64,000 nucleotides of DNA from Legionella sp. PC997 (GCF_014109825.1 NZ_CP059577.1:62001-126000), one strand, 5' to 3'. Positions 51,323 to 60,822 are shown, counted from the stretch's first letter. The notes: generated by a model not told the origin, from the letters alone. Numbers and translations: made by a program.

Positions 51323-51844
51323 TTACTCTTCTTTATGTTTAAGCACACGCATCAAGTGCGCCACATCATATGGGCTACGGAGTTCAATGAATTTCACTTT
51401 TGGATATTGGTTCTTTAAGACATTTAATAAAGGGTTAATCCGTTGTTCATAGTTCCACATATAACTTAATAGCGACCATCGGACCGTTTCATTGCAACCA
51501 GCGGCTCTATCATCAATTTCTGAAGCCTTATAAAACAAGCGCTTAAATACCCGCCAATAACATAGCCACTTGGGTAAATTAAAGTACAAGCACATATCGG
51601 CTTCGCGATAACGTATCTCAAATGATTTGCTGGAATTACCATCAATAATCCAGCAAGGCTTAGCAGCTAATTCTTTTTGGAGTGACAAAAAATTCTCATA
51701 TTCTCGTGGCACCCAATCGGCAATAAAAAAATATTTATCTAAATGGAACAATGGAATATTTAGACTCTTTTGCAACATAACAGAAAAAGTGGACTTGCCA
51801 CTTCCTGGTCTACCAATAATCATGATACGTTGTAACTTTATCAT
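51323..51844 (-). CDS. FlaR-like P-loop kinase (DNA topology modulation protein family)
   Basis: A 173-residue P-loop protein: IMIIGRPGSGKST Walker A, LFHLDKYFF, then WIIDGNSSKSFEIRYREADMCLYFNLPKWL (core WIIDGNSS). The pattern fits the adenylate-kinase-like family annotated as topology modulators; true substrates are unknown. It lies 24 bp upstream of the P-loop-GNAT fusion, whose N-terminal domain is of the same general class. Confidence 0.82.
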   Translation of the reverse strand: MIKLQRIMIIGRPGSGKSTFSVMLQKSLNIPLFHLDKYFFIADWVPREYENFLSLQKELAAKPCWIIDGNSSKSFEIRYREADMCLYFNLPKWLCYWRVFKRLFYKASEIDDRAAGCNETVRWSLLSYMWNYEQRINPLLNVLKNQYPKVKFIELRSPYDVAHLMRVLKHKEE

Positions 51845-51926
51845 TTCATTCAGAGTTTAATTTACAGTTTTCTTTTCTTATAGATGCAAATGATTGTTGT
51901 ATTCATCCGCTACACTATCTAAAACG

Positions 51927-52385
51927 TTAAGTAGTCTGTTCTTCACTTAACTGTTTAAGTACAGTTTTTATCGTGGCATGAGAAAAACCTCGACCACTTA
52001 AGAAACGAGCCAATTTTGTATTTATTGCCTCATCTGTCTCATTCTTAAATCCACGCATTTTTTTCCGAGCTTCATCCAGGGCGCGAACATCTTCCAGTTC
52101 AATATGTTCTAAGACTTGCTCAATCACTTCTTCTTTAACGCCCTTCTGTTTTAATATTTCTTGAATAAAACGGTTTCCTTTATGGATATAACGGGCACTT
52201 AATGATTCAGCCAAACGATTATCATTAATTAAATGTAATTCCCGAAGGCGAGCTAGGGTTGCATGAATCTGAGCATCTAACTCGGGCACATGCGAAAAAT
52301 CCCTCTCCAATTGCCTTATGAGTTCTATTTCACTGCAATAATGATTCGAAAGATATTTTATTGCTGCATCGATGAGTGTATTCAT
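51927..52385 (-). CDS. recX: RecX-type regulator of RecA
   Basis: A 152-residue helical-repeat protein: DAAIKYLSNHYCSEIELIRQL opening, LRELHLINDNRLAESLSARYIHKGN, GVKEEVIEQVLEHIE and RFLSGRGFSHATIKTVL fit the three-helix repeats of RecX, which caps RecA filaments. Location beside a recombinase on a plasmid-like backbone is unusual, as recX usually sits with recA on the chromosome. It may moderate SOS or recombination during entry or conjugation; this is inference. It diverges from the recombinase gene with 99 bp between. Confidence 0.82.
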   Translation of the reverse strand: MNTLIDAAIKYLSNHYCSEIELIRQLERDFSHVPELDAQIHATLARLRELHLINDNRLAESLSARYIHKGNRFIQEILKQKGVKEEVIEQVLEHIELEDVRALDEARKKMRGFKNETDEAINTKLARFLSGRGFSHATIKTVLKQLSEEQTT

Positions 52386-52484
52386 ACTAAAGTTCTACTA
52401 TAAACCACAATTTTATTTTTGCTTTTGCCAAGACAGCCTGATTTATTTAGAATACCATTATAACAGGAAAATATTGAGTCTTTT

Positions 52485-53069
52485 ATGCCAAAAGAAGGAA
52501 AGGCCAGAGTCTTAAGTGAAGCGGAGTTTAAGCGACTGCTTATTGTTGCCAAAGATGGGCAATTCGCTATAAGAAATAGCGCCCTTGTGTATTGTTCTTT
52601 TGGTCTTGGATTGCGAGTGAAAGAAATCGCCTCTCTCACTATTGCAGATGTAGCCGATTACAACTATCAATTACTTGAAGAGATTTGTTTGAAGCGCTCA
52701 ATGACCAAAGGTGAAAAGCAACGTTACGCTTATCTTGCCAATGAAAAAATCCGCAAAGCACTCCAAGCACATCTCGATACCCTAAAACATGTTGCACGAG
52801 ACAAACCCTTATTTCAGACCCAACGTAAAAGTCGCTTTACACCCAATAGTTTGCAAAAATGGTTCAAGTCACTTTATGATAAAGCAGGAATCATTGGGGC
52901 AAGCTCCCATTCTGGTCGACGTACTTTCATTACCCGATTAATTGAACAAGGCGCGGATATTAAAGCAGTCTCACGTCTTGCAGGTCATGCTAACATTGTG
53001 ACTACCGCAATTTATGTTGAAGACAATCCTGATCGCCTAAAACGCATTGCTAATTTGGCTATTTTCTAA
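52485..53069 (+). CDS. Short tyrosine recombinase (catalytic domain only)
   Basis: A 194-residue site-specific recombinase consisting of the catalytic domain. The catalytic residues are present: Arg in GLGLRVKEIASL, Lys in MTKGEKQRY, HSGRRTF (H-x-x-R), GHANI (His), and the nucleophile Tyr in AIYVEDNPDRL. The SAM-like N-terminal core-binding domain of XerC/D and phage integrases is missing. It may resolve plasmid multimers. It ends one codon before the WGR gene, so the two are co-transcribed. Confidence 0.85.
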   Translation: MPKEGKARVLSEAEFKRLLIVAKDGQFAIRNSALVYCSFGLGLRVKEIASLTIADVADYNYQLLEEICLKRSMTKGEKQRYAYLANEKIRKALQAHLDTLKHVARDKPLFQTQRKSRFTPNSLQKWFKSLYDKAGIIGASSHSGRRTFITRLIEQGADIKAVSRLAGHANIVTTAIYVEDNPDRLKRIANLAIF

Positions 53070-53543
53070 ATGACGCTCTGGTTTATTACTTTACCCTGGT
53101 TACACTATTTGGATTTTACCTACAAAGAAGTCTACCATGAGGCACGCTTTGAGAAAGACAAACGCTATTATGTGCTTCGTCTAGAGAAAGATTTACTGGA
53201 TGATTGGACAATCACCGCCATTAATGGAAGAATAAAATCTAAGTTGGGACAAAGAAGAACATTAGCTTTTTCAACGTACACAAATGCGTTTGCTCAATTC
53301 TTAAGCATGATAAAAATCCGTTATCAGCATAATTATCGACTTAAAACTTTGTATAGTGAAAATATTTTTTCCCTTCACAATATGCTGTTTCTTTTAATAT
53401 CACAAAAATATACTAATAAAACCAATACCAAAAGGAAGAAAAAACCAAGGTCCGAATTGAGTCAAAATAATTGCTCCACGACTGTTCACAACAACTTATC
53501 TCATACAACAGCATTCCAACTTGACTTACTTTTTAATTTCTAA
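53070..53543 (+). CDS. WGR-like domain protein
   Basis: A 157-residue protein. Residues 15-95 resemble a WGR domain: KRYYVLRLEKDLLDDWTITAINGRIKSKLGQRR (the conserved W and GR, here NGR in place of WGR), and AFSTYTNAFAQFLSMIKIR. WGR domains sense DNA ends in PARPs and also occur in bacterial proteins of unknown role. The C-terminal part is basic and low complexity. It starts directly after the recombinase stop. Confidence 0.65.
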   Translation: MTLWFITLPWLHYLDFTYKEVYHEARFEKDKRYYVLRLEKDLLDDWTITAINGRIKSKLGQRRTLAFSTYTNAFAQFLSMIKIRYQHNYRLKTLYSENIFSLHNMLFLLISQKYTNKTNTKRKKKPRSELSQNNCSTTVHNNLSHTTAFQLDLLFNF

Positions 53544-53747
53544 AAGAAAAGTGGTTATTAAATAATCAGATCGATTTAAGCACGCTTTAATAGTGATTAG
53601 AAAGAAGATGATCTTTTGCCACACTTTACCATTCGACGTAGTCCAATCGTCTCTTGAAAGTAAAATTTGGAGGTCGTTTTTTTCCGGTATACCAGTAAAA
53701 TTATAACTACAGGCTCAAGGCAAACAACTTCCAATTTTTCCACATAG

Positions 53748-53756
53748 TTATCCACT
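53748..53756 (+). promoter_or_regulatory. Isolated DnaA-box-like sequence
   Basis: TTATCCACT differs from the consensus TTATNCACA by one base. It lies 23 bp downstream of the second parB-like gene's stop, away from the iterons. It may be chance. Confidence 0.25.
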
Positions 53757-53779
53757 AATTTTGTGAATAAAAAATAGCC

Positions 53780-54625
53780 CTACCCTTCCACCTTAAGATG
53801 GGCCATTAACCAATCTGCTTCCTCTAAAGAGTCAAAACTTATCACCACCCTACCTTTTCCTCCATCATTAAAATGCATGTTAACTTTTGATGAAAGTTTT
53901 TTCGACAATTGTGCCATCCAATCTTTCGTTTTTTGTTCAAATTGATGATTTAGAAAAAACTCCTGTTTATCTTCTGGCCTATTTAAGCGCTGAACCAATT
54001 TTTCAGTTTCCCTAACAGATAAAGACTTACTAGTAATTATTTTTGCTGTTTCTACTTGTTGTACATTCGACAAACTTAATAAAGCTCTAGCATGTCCCAT
54101 TTCTAATAATCCCGTTTTTAACATTTCTTTTACTTCATCTGTGAGAGTAAGCAATCTAAGAAGATTAGTAACCGTTGTTCGAGATCTACCTAAAGTTTCA
54201 GCAACTTCACCATGCGTCATGTAACACTCTTCTATTAATCGCTGTATAGCTTGCGCTTCTTCCAATGGGTTTAAATCTTCTCTTTGAATATTTTCAATTA
54301 AAGATACTGCCATCCCATTTGCTTTATTGTATTTTCTAATGATTGCAGGGATTTTTTCTAATCCAACTATTTTAGCTGCGCGCCAACGCCGTTCACCTGC
54401 AATAATTTGATATTCATTCCTATTATGATCTATTTCTTTGACAAGAATAGGCTGTATAATCCCATGCTGCCGAATTGATGAAGCCAATTCTTCTAGTGAA
54501 GCATCGCTAAAAAACTTTCTAGCCTGATTTTGATCTGGATAAATTTTTGATAAACACAGATCAATTGCTTCCAAGGACTGGAGCTCATTCTTTAGATTGA
54601 TTGGTTCAAAGGCCGGAAATTTCAT
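53780..54625 (-). CDS. ParB/Spo0J-type partition protein (second copy)
   Basis: A 281-residue protein of the canonical ParB CTPase family: PDQNQARKFF, ELASSIRQHGIIQPILVK, the CTP-binding IIAGERRWRAAKIVGLEKIPAIIR, ENIQREDLNPLEEA, and an HTH region GEVAETLGRSRTTVTNLLRLL. The C-terminus is of the KorB/ParB dimer type. It begins one base after the Rep stop, so it is the last gene of the replicon operon. It is clearly different from the ParB-like protein next to ParA. Confidence 0.9.
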   Translation of the reverse strand: MKFPAFEPINLKNELQSLEAIDLCLSKIYPDQNQARKFFSDASLEELASSIRQHGIIQPILVKEIDHNRNEYQIIAGERRWRAAKIVGLEKIPAIIRKYNKANGMAVSLIENIQREDLNPLEEAQAIQRLIEECYMTHGEVAETLGRSRTTVTNLLRLLTLTDEVKEMLKTGLLEMGHARALLSLSNVQQVETAKIITSKSLSVRETEKLVQRLNRPEDKQEFFLNHQFEQKTKDWMAQLSKKLSSKVNMHFNDGGKGRVVISFDSLEEADWLMAHLKVEG

Positions 54626-54626
54626 A

Positions 54627-55808
54627 TTAAACCGCCTCCATTTTAATTGGCTTCTCTAAATAATGTTGCTTTAATTTTTCTTGGGCTTCTAGAACAAATT
54701 TCTGCATGTTTTTAACATGCTCTTGGTTATCTCCAGCTTTAGTATATCCTGATAGTTTTTCCCAATGATTGAGTTCTGCCTGTAAAGCGAATAATTTCTT
54801 TTCCCACTCAGCTTCATCATTAGATGCTTTTTCTTGAGAAACTTCTGGCTTAGGTTCTTCCTTAAATTTATAATCGTGTTTTAAGGCGCTAATAAAATAT
54901 GGGATAGGATAAAAACCTGTCCGCTCTTTTTTTGCATATTTCTTGGTATAGTTAATCTTCTCTTGAATATACTCTTCTGAGTAGTTATTTATAATATTTT
55001 CTAATATTGACTCATTTAATATGCCAAAAGTTGATTTTATTTCTTTATGTATCTGCTCATTTTCACGATCAATACAGCTGACTTCTGATATTATTGTATT
55101 TTTTTTGTTCTTAACTAGAACCTCAAATCCAGTAATTTTTCTACCAACTCTTATTGGATCCAAGCTAACAGCAAAATTAGCTCGATCATTAACCTCTTCT
55201 AATGAGGGCGAAATGACATTTCTTGTAAGTTCCCGCATACTTGGATATTTATCTTCAGGAACTCCTAAAATTTTTCTAAATGTATCTAATGAAATAATTT
55301 TATTTTTTTGTAAGTTAATAAACCGTGTACTATTTTCATAAAGAGCATGACCATATTTCGATTCAAATTCAGATTGCAGATCAACGTCGATTGTACCGTA
55401 TATAGATGGATTAACTAGTAAATCAAGCATGATTTTATGAAAAGAAAAATTGATGGTATTATCTTGATAGAACGTAGGCGCACCATGTAAAACTCGTAAA
55501 TTTAAAAACGAGATATCTGTAGGTACCTTATCTTTCAATAAATTCCATTCTATTTTTAATGATGCCAACCCATCAATGGACTCTTTTAGATATTGGGTAT
55601 TATTACTATTAAACTTGACTGCTTTTAACAGCTTAGAAAAAGGCATATTACATTCGACAGCGACCGAATTTTGATGGTTATTTATGCGACCATCTCCTTT
55701 TATTGCTTCATACAAAAGCACATTGACAATTTTCCGTTGCAATACACTCATTAAAGAGTATGCATGAATAATTGTTACATGTTTACGTATTGTTTTTTCA
55801 GCGAACAT
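54627..55808 (-). CDS. RepB-type (Rep_3) plasmid replication initiator
   Basis: A 393-residue initiator: an N-terminal winged helix (KHVTIIHAYSLMSVLQRKIVNVLLYEAI core) and a second one after SLDTFRKILGVPEDKYPSMREL, the layout of iteron-binding RepA/pi/RepE initiators. The C-terminal 70 residues are a coiled-coil-like extension. Five iterons and a DnaA box at 58364-58503 are the likely target. It lies between a small basic protein and the second parB in one operon. Confidence 0.88.
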   Translation of the reverse strand: MFAEKTIRKHVTIIHAYSLMSVLQRKIVNVLLYEAIKGDGRINNHQNSVAVECNMPFSKLLKAVKFNSNNTQYLKESIDGLASLKIEWNLLKDKVPTDISFLNLRVLHGAPTFYQDNTINFSFHKIMLDLLVNPSIYGTIDVDLQSEFESKYGHALYENSTRFINLQKNKIISLDTFRKILGVPEDKYPSMRELTRNVISPSLEEVNDRANFAVSLDPIRVGRKITGFEVLVKNKKNTIISEVSCIDRENEQIHKEIKSTFGILNESILENIINNYSEEYIQEKINYTKKYAKKERTGFYPIPYFISALKHDYKFKEEPKPEVSQEKASNDEAEWEKKLFALQAELNHWEKLSGYTKAGDNQEHVKNMQKFVLEAQEKLKQHYLEKPIKMEAV

Positions 55809-55833
55809 TACCCATTCCGTTTGGCCTTTTTTC

Positions 55834-56205
55834 TTATTTTTTCCTCATCATTCTACTCAAAATAGCAGCGCGTATTATGGCAGTTTGAGGGCCTCTTATA
55901 TCAGGATATTCCTTTACAACTTCATTTCTCATATCAGAAAAAAAACATCGTTGCTTAAATGTCATATAAATTTTATCAAATACGAAATTTTCACTATTCC
56001 CTTCTGCATTGAGTACCATTTCTTTGTAATCAGGATTTTCCTTTAACATTATGATGGCTTCGTTTACCCAATCAGTTTTCTTTTTTAAATTATATTTTTC
56101 AGAATTTAACAGAATTTCTCTGAGTGACTCTTTAATTTCTTTATTAATAGTAAATGTAATAATTTTCTTATCGTCTTCATTATTATTGAGTTTCAGCTTA
56201 TTCAT
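55834..56205 (-). CDS. Small basic protein, possibly ribbon-helix-helix
   Basis: A 123-residue protein I do not recognise. DKKIITFTINKEIKESLREIL suggests one strand and two helices, as in ribbon-helix-helix DNA-binding proteins, and the rest is helical and basic, ending AAILSRMMRKK. Its place between parB and rep suggests a regulator of copy number or partition. ATG at 56205 is preferred; a GTG at 56214 overlaps the parB stop. Confidence 0.55.
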   Translation of the reverse strand: MNKLKLNNNEDDKKIITFTINKEIKESLREILLNSEKYNLKKKTDWVNEAIIMLKENPDYKEMVLNAEGNSENFVFDKIYMTFKQRCFFSDMRNEVVKEYPDIRGPQTAIIRAAILSRMMRKK

Positions 56206-56210
56206 TTTAA

Positions 56211-57236
56211 TCACACTTCCTGAGCAATTAGAGGAATTATTTTTTTAAAGCACTCCTCAACTGACTTACCATTATTCCATTGGACATTATTGCTTAACAT
56301 ATTCATTTGCTCGACGATGCTCTCGTGTAGAATGTTGCTTGAAACTAAGGCATCAAAGATAATTTTGGCAATATTGGGTTTTACCTTACCTAAACTAACA
56401 TTTAATTGTTTACGTCCTCTTATTTCTTTTTTTGTAACTAACGAAAATTCAAGTTCTTTTTTTAGCTTTACAATTGCATCAAAGGATAGATTTTCTATGG
56501 CTGCCTTTAAGAGAACTTGTTGATGTTCTGCGTTTTCAACTGAAATAATTAATTCAATTAATTTTACATTCTCTATTTTTCCTTCAGCAATCGCCTGCTT
56601 TATCTCTGGACTAGCTTGCAAAATCAGAATATATCTTCGAGATTGTGTTATAGACATTCCCGTTAAATCACTTAATACTTTTGATGTTATTTTCTCGCTA
56701 TCACTTTTTTCTTTATTTTCGTTTAAATACTCTTTAACAATAGCCTCAATACTCGCAACTCTTTCAGCCAGAGATAAGTCTACACGCTCATTATTCTCAA
56801 TCCACTGTAGAACTCTTAACTTTGAACCAACAGGTCGTTGACTTGCAATTCTTGCTATAATTTCCTTTTTACCGGCAATCGCTGAGGCCAAGGTTCTACG
56901 TTCACCAGCGATTAAACGACATTTGTTCCCAAATCTGTATACAAATATGGGGTTAATTAACTGATCATCTAGTATAGTTTTTGCTAATGACTCAAGCGAT
57001 TTCCAATCATTTTTCTTTTTTGTATATTCAGGATCAGAGGGATCTATTCCATTTATTGCATCATGAAGTGTTAGTGCTAGTTCACGATTGTTTTCCGGAT
57101 CAAGTTCTATTTTATCTAAGGACAATACTTCTATTGACAGTTCCCCAGCATAATCATTGGCAATTGCCAGTGTTCTTGATATGGCATCCTTTGTCTCTCC
57201 AGTTTTAACTGAATTCAGTTTGAATTTACTAACCAT
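56211..57236 (-). CDS. parB: ParB/RepB-family partition protein (ParA partner)
   Basis: A 341-residue ParB-like protein: LDKIELDPENNRELA, SLAKTILDDQLINPIFVYR, CRLIAGERRTLASAIAG (CTP site), RVLQWIENNERVDLSLAERVASIEAIV and an HTH (KVLSDLTGMSITQSRRYILIL). It has a long insert (NGIDPSDPEYTKKKNDW) near the N-terminus. It overlaps parA by eight bases, so this is the direct ParA partner. Only about a quarter of its motifs resemble the second ParB. Confidence 0.87.
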   Translation of the reverse strand: MVSKFKLNSVKTGETKDAISRTLAIANDYAGELSIEVLSLDKIELDPENNRELALTLHDAINGIDPSDPEYTKKKNDWKSLESLAKTILDDQLINPIFVYRFGNKCRLIAGERRTLASAIAGKKEIIARIASQRPVGSKLRVLQWIENNERVDLSLAERVASIEAIVKEYLNENKEKSDSEKITSKVLSDLTGMSITQSRRYILILQASPEIKQAIAEGKIENVKLIELIISVENAEHQQVLLKAAIENLSFDAIVKLKKELEFSLVTKKEIRGRKQLNVSLGKVKPNIAKIIFDALVSSNILHESIVEQMNMLSNNVQWNNGKSVEECFKKIIPLIAQEV

Positions 57237-58143
57237 AGGAAGCCTCCTTTTCTTCTATTTTGTTGTATACATTATGAAATACCCTGTCATATACATAAGA
57301 GCACCATTTCTCACTTTCAATTCTAGCGAGATGTGTTTGTGGTAAGTTAAATACACAATTAGGTTTTGCATCCTCTACTACCAATTCTGAATAAATGGTT
57401 CTTTGGGCTATAGGAGGTAATAACCATTCTTCTGATTTTTCTATTGAACGCAAATCATTAAGGAACTTAGTATGTACTGCTGTTTTACGAACTTGGTTAG
57501 GTAAAATTCCCGCTATTTTAATAGTATCGTCTTTCACTCTTCTAAGTTGCTCTTGTGAAATTGCTTGGATCATGCCTATGGTTCCATTAATACCATATTG
57601 TTCAAGTTCAGTTGGCAATAGTCCATGAGTTGCTGCTCGCAACCCTGCCATTGTTAGTGGGCCAAACTGTGGATTCGTATCAATAATAACAAATTGGTAA
57701 TCACTGTGGGTTGATAGCATTTCGGTAAATTCTTTAAGACGATTTATAACCTTTTCTTTTACATCAACTTTTAGAACACGTTGTGCATCTTCCAATAATG
57801 AAGCAAAAGAAGGAAAACAATGTAAATTGTCAACCCATGTTGGATATGGATAAATAGATTTACCTATGAATATATCTGCAATACTACTAACTCCATCCCA
57901 ATGAGGATCATCTTCTGGTAAGTTGTTTGGATCCCACTCTGGATGTGCTTTAGGCATGTAACCAGTTGGGTGAGCTGGATCTCTTGTAGTCGGAATTAAG
58001 CTAGATGAAGAGTTGCCTTGTGGGTCTAAATCGATAAAGGCCCCTTTCATGTTTTTACATTTAGCTAGATATTGTGCAAGAGTGAGAGCAATAGTTGATT
58101 TGCCAATCCCTCCTTTGTTTCCGGCTGTTGTAATTACTTTCAT
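57229..58143 (-). CDS. parA: ParA-type partition ATPase
   Basis: A 304-residue Walker-type ATPase. The deviant Walker A is GNKGGIGKST, Walker A' is FIDLDPQGNSSSS, and the motif VIIDTNPQFGPLTMAG follows. There is no N-terminal HTH, so it is a type Ib-like ParA without built-in DNA binding. GGGGGATGG precedes the start. It heads a five-gene operon (parA, parB, small protein, rep, parB-like). It moves plasmid copies by ATP-dependent binding to nucleoid DNA. Confidence 0.93.
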   Translation of the reverse strand: MKVITTAGNKGGIGKSTIALTLAQYLAKCKNMKGAFIDLDPQGNSSSSLIPTTRDPAHPTGYMPKAHPEWDPNNLPEDDPHWDGVSSIADIFIGKSIYPYPTWVDNLHCFPSFASLLEDAQRVLKVDVKEKVINRLKEFTEMLSTHSDYQFVIIDTNPQFGPLTMAGLRAATHGLLPTELEQYGINGTIGMIQAISQEQLRRVKDDTIKIAGILPNQVRKTAVHTKFLNDLRSIEKSEEWLLPPIAQRTIYSELVVEDAKPNCVFNLPQTHLARIESEKWCSYVYDRVFHNVYNKIEEKEASYG

Positions 58144-58167
58144 CCATCCCCCTTTGCAATAAGGTGC

Positions 58168-58230
58168 TTTGTACTATTTTTTTAGACTAACTTTATTGAA
58201 ACAAATTTGCAAGCGGTAATTTGTACTATT
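58168..58230. repeat. Direct repeats upstream of parA
   Basis: TTTGTACTATT occurs at 58168-58178 and 58220-58230, 52 bp apart, just upstream of the parA start. A TTGCAA sequence in between may be the -35 of the par promoter. The pair probably forms an operator for autoregulation or a partition site. Confidence 0.5.
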
Positions 58231-58363
58231 CATCTTAATTCTAAAAAAAGGAAAATATATATCTTTTTTCTTCTATTCATAAGTTCATCAAATAAAAACA
58301 TCATAACCATATGATTTTAAATGATTTATATAAGAGCTATTGTGTATTTATTTGGGATTGATA

Positions 58364-58481
58364 GTGTAGGTTTATGAGTTTTTGTGTGTAGTAATATGGG
58401 GATTAATGGGACTTAAAATTTCATGTGTGGCTTTATGGGAGGTCATGGTGTAGGTATATGGTAATGGTGTAGCTTTATGGG
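58364..58481 (+). other. Plasmid origin: five iterons
   Basis: Five copies of a 15-bp element, consensus GTGTAGSTTTATGGG, begin at 58364, 58386, 58425, 58448 and 58467; gaps of 22, 39, 23 and 19 bp approximate multiples of a helical-turn pair. Repeats of about 22 bp next to a Rep_3 initiator are the classic iteron origin. All point the same way. Rep should bind here. Confidence 0.8.
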
Positions 58482-58494
58482 GTGTTTTTAGCTT

Positions 58495-58503
58495 TTATCC
58501 ACA
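58495..58503 (+). other. DnaA box
   Basis: TTATCCACA, a perfect DnaA-box consensus, lies 13 bp after the last iteron. Host DnaA is recruited to such sites at iteron origins. Confidence 0.75.
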
Positions 58504-59829
58504 TTTTCTAATGTCGGAAACTTCTGACAGATACTGGATTTTTACTCTAGTACCTTTAAAATTTTGATTAGTATCTCGCATTGTGAATTTTTGTAAAATA
58601 ATTATTCCAGCGTTTTGTGCGCGTTTATACTAACCGCCCAACTATCAAATAGATGTGTTTATCTTGAAGACAGAGTAATATTGCAAAAGTTACATTAAAT
58701 TATACTTTTTGCATTTTTACGAGTAAGTTATTGACTTATTTTGATAATATCCTAAATTCGAGAATGGATATAAGATAATGTTATTTTCATGTTTTAGATA
58801 TCATTTTTAATTGTAATAAATTACTTTCTATAAATAGAGCATCTCATTATCTGATGAATGACGGCTCCTTTAGTAAGCTAAATGTCAAAAATAAAAGAAC
58901 TGTTTTCCCATCTGCGCCAGTGTATATGATTAATTCATATTTAGAATATTGATTGTTAAGCAATATATGTTGGTAATATTAGTCTTCGTATAGAGTTATC
59001 TGTTTTATCTATCTTTACCCATGGCGAAGAATATATTGTTTGGCTGAGATTTGTGTTTTTGATTAAGTGGACAAATCTTTTTTATAGCTATGCGCTTATT
59101 ATCAAGATAAATGGTTGTGTCGTTTGTTATTTTTCAATAACCTATTTAACAATAGTCCTATATCTCTCAGGGCATTATATTAAATCTTTTATTTTGATGG
59201 AATAGATGGATTTCTCTACTAAATTTATTCTCCTAATTTAATCAGGCTTTTTAATGTTGAAGCAATGGCTATTACATTAATCCTAGAAAAAGCAGTTCAA
59301 TCGTAACGTGAGGCTTTAGTGTGCTAAATTTTAAAGGGTTTGTGATGCTCTTAATTGTCTTTGATATTTTTTTGTTTTGGGCCGTTTGAATTTTATTAAA
59401 TTTAATCCTGGATCTGTTTTAATGGCACTTTAAATTTCACGGGACCACTGTTATGGATTATCGATTTAATAAATTGTCCCCGGGGGATAATATCGTTAAC
59501 TCATTGATTATAAATAATAAAAATATAATTAATTCTTTAATTAACGGTTGTGGAATGGTGTAGATTTATGAGAAAGAAAATTCTAGAGTAAATTGAAGAA
59601 GATTAACAAGAAAGGATTCTAACTTAATCGGAAAAACATAAATCTCAATAACTTAAGTGATTAAATATAAAATTTGGGAGGAAAAAACTTGAAGAATCAT
59701 TTATTATACAGGGCGACATCCATGTTAATTATTTTTTCTTAACAGCAATACATTATAATTAAAGGTCTGAAATATTGGCAACTTATCATGGGTGATGCAA
59801 TTGTGGCTGTAACGTAGAGGAATTACTAT
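58504..59829. other. Long AT-rich non-coding region
   Basis: About 1.3 kb with no gene I can support on either strand. It follows the origin and precedes the LqsR-like gene. The only recognisable elements are a single iteron-like copy at 59558-59572 and a TCCCCGGGGGA near-palindrome near 59480. The AT richness could serve as the duplex-opening region or hold small RNAs; I see no proof. Confidence 0.4.
59558..59572 (+). repeat. Solitary iteron copy
   Basis: GTGTAGATTTATGAG matches the origin iterons, nearly 1.1 kb away from the array and in the same orientation. It may be a site for Rep handcuffing or control. Confidence 0.45.
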
Positions 59830-60822
59830 ATGACTATTATTGATGCAAGACCTACCTGTTTTTATCATCCGATAAAAGTCATTTTTTTAGATGATAACAG
59901 AGCATTTTTGGATGCGTTAGATTTAGAATTTGGCCAAAAGTTTAATATACTAACACTTACAAGCTCAGATATGGCTTTTCATCTTATTGATAACGATTGT
60001 CAAGATATCACCCAATCAATTTTCAAATTAATGAATGATGTGAATTTAGATACTACTAATGATCGAGTTATTGGCTTTGATGTTAGTAACATGTTAAATC
60101 AGCTTTATCATAAAGCAAGGTTTGAGAATGCACCATTGTTAGTTGTGGACTATCAAATGCCCGGTATTAACGGAATTGAATTTTGCAAAAAAATTAAAGA
60201 GAAAAAAATCTTTAAAATTATGCTAACGGCTGAAGCAGATAAAGATACTGCGATAAAAGCTTTCAATCACGGTTTAATTGATAAATTTATACTCAAGACA
60301 AGTGAAAATCTATATCCAGAAATTACATTAGCTGTGGATGACCTAACTCAGCGCTATTTCAGAGAGTTAACAAAAAATATAGTTAATGCGTATGAAAACT
60401 CCATTAATAATTTATTTGATAATGAATTATATCAAAAATTATTTGCTAGTGTTCTAATACAAGCACAGGCTGTTGAGTATTATCTAGTTGATAACTCAGG
60501 TAGTTTTTTATTTCTTGACAAAGACGCCAAACCTACATGGCTTATCCTTAGACACGTAAAAGAGCTGTCAGATCAATTAGATTTAATGCGGGGATATGAG
60601 CTACCCGAACAGACCATGGCCGCTGTTACAAAAAAAGAGAAAATATTATTCTTGTTATCAGAAAAAGAATATAAAAAACCAATAGCTGAGTGGATTAACT
60701 ATTTATTTGATGCGCAAAAGCTAGATAACAATTACTACTACAGTATTACCAAAGATCATTTAACTGATTCTATAGATTGGGGAAGGGTGGTTTCATATTC
60801 CTCATATCTAGCAGAGAGATAA
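59830..60822 (+). CDS. LqsR-like response regulator
   Basis: A 330-residue response regulator. A receiver fold starts with KVIFLDDNRAF (D21, D22), but a long insert delays the phospho-acceptor to D107 in LLVVDYQMPGINGIEF; Lys is in FILKTSENL. In LqsR of Legionella pneumophila the phosphorylated residue is D108, also because of an insert, so the layout fits. The C-terminal 200 residues match no DNA-binding fold I recognise, again as in LqsR. AGAGGA precedes the ATG. It converges on the kinase operon with ten bases between. It is probably the output of that kinase, which is inference. Confidence 0.75.
   Translation: MTIIDARPTCFYHPIKVIFLDDNRAFLDALDLEFGQKFNILTLTSSDMAFHLIDNDCQDITQSIFKLMNDVNLDTTNDRVIGFDVSNMLNQLYHKARFENAPLLVVDYQMPGINGIEFCKKIKEKKIFKIMLTAEADKDTAIKAFNHGLIDKFILKTSENLYPEITLAVDDLTQRYFRELTKNIVNAYENSINNLFDNELYQKLFASVLIQAQAVEYYLVDNSGSFLFLDKDAKPTWLILRHVKELSDQLDLMRGYELPEQTMAAVTKKEKILFLLSEKEYKKPIAEWINYLFDAQKLDNNYYYSITKDHLTDSIDWGRVVSYSSYLAER

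Noticed and set aside
59440-59500. TCCCCGGGGGA near-palindrome as a regulatory site or transposon end
   Set aside because: Single copy, no matching partner or target duplication seen.
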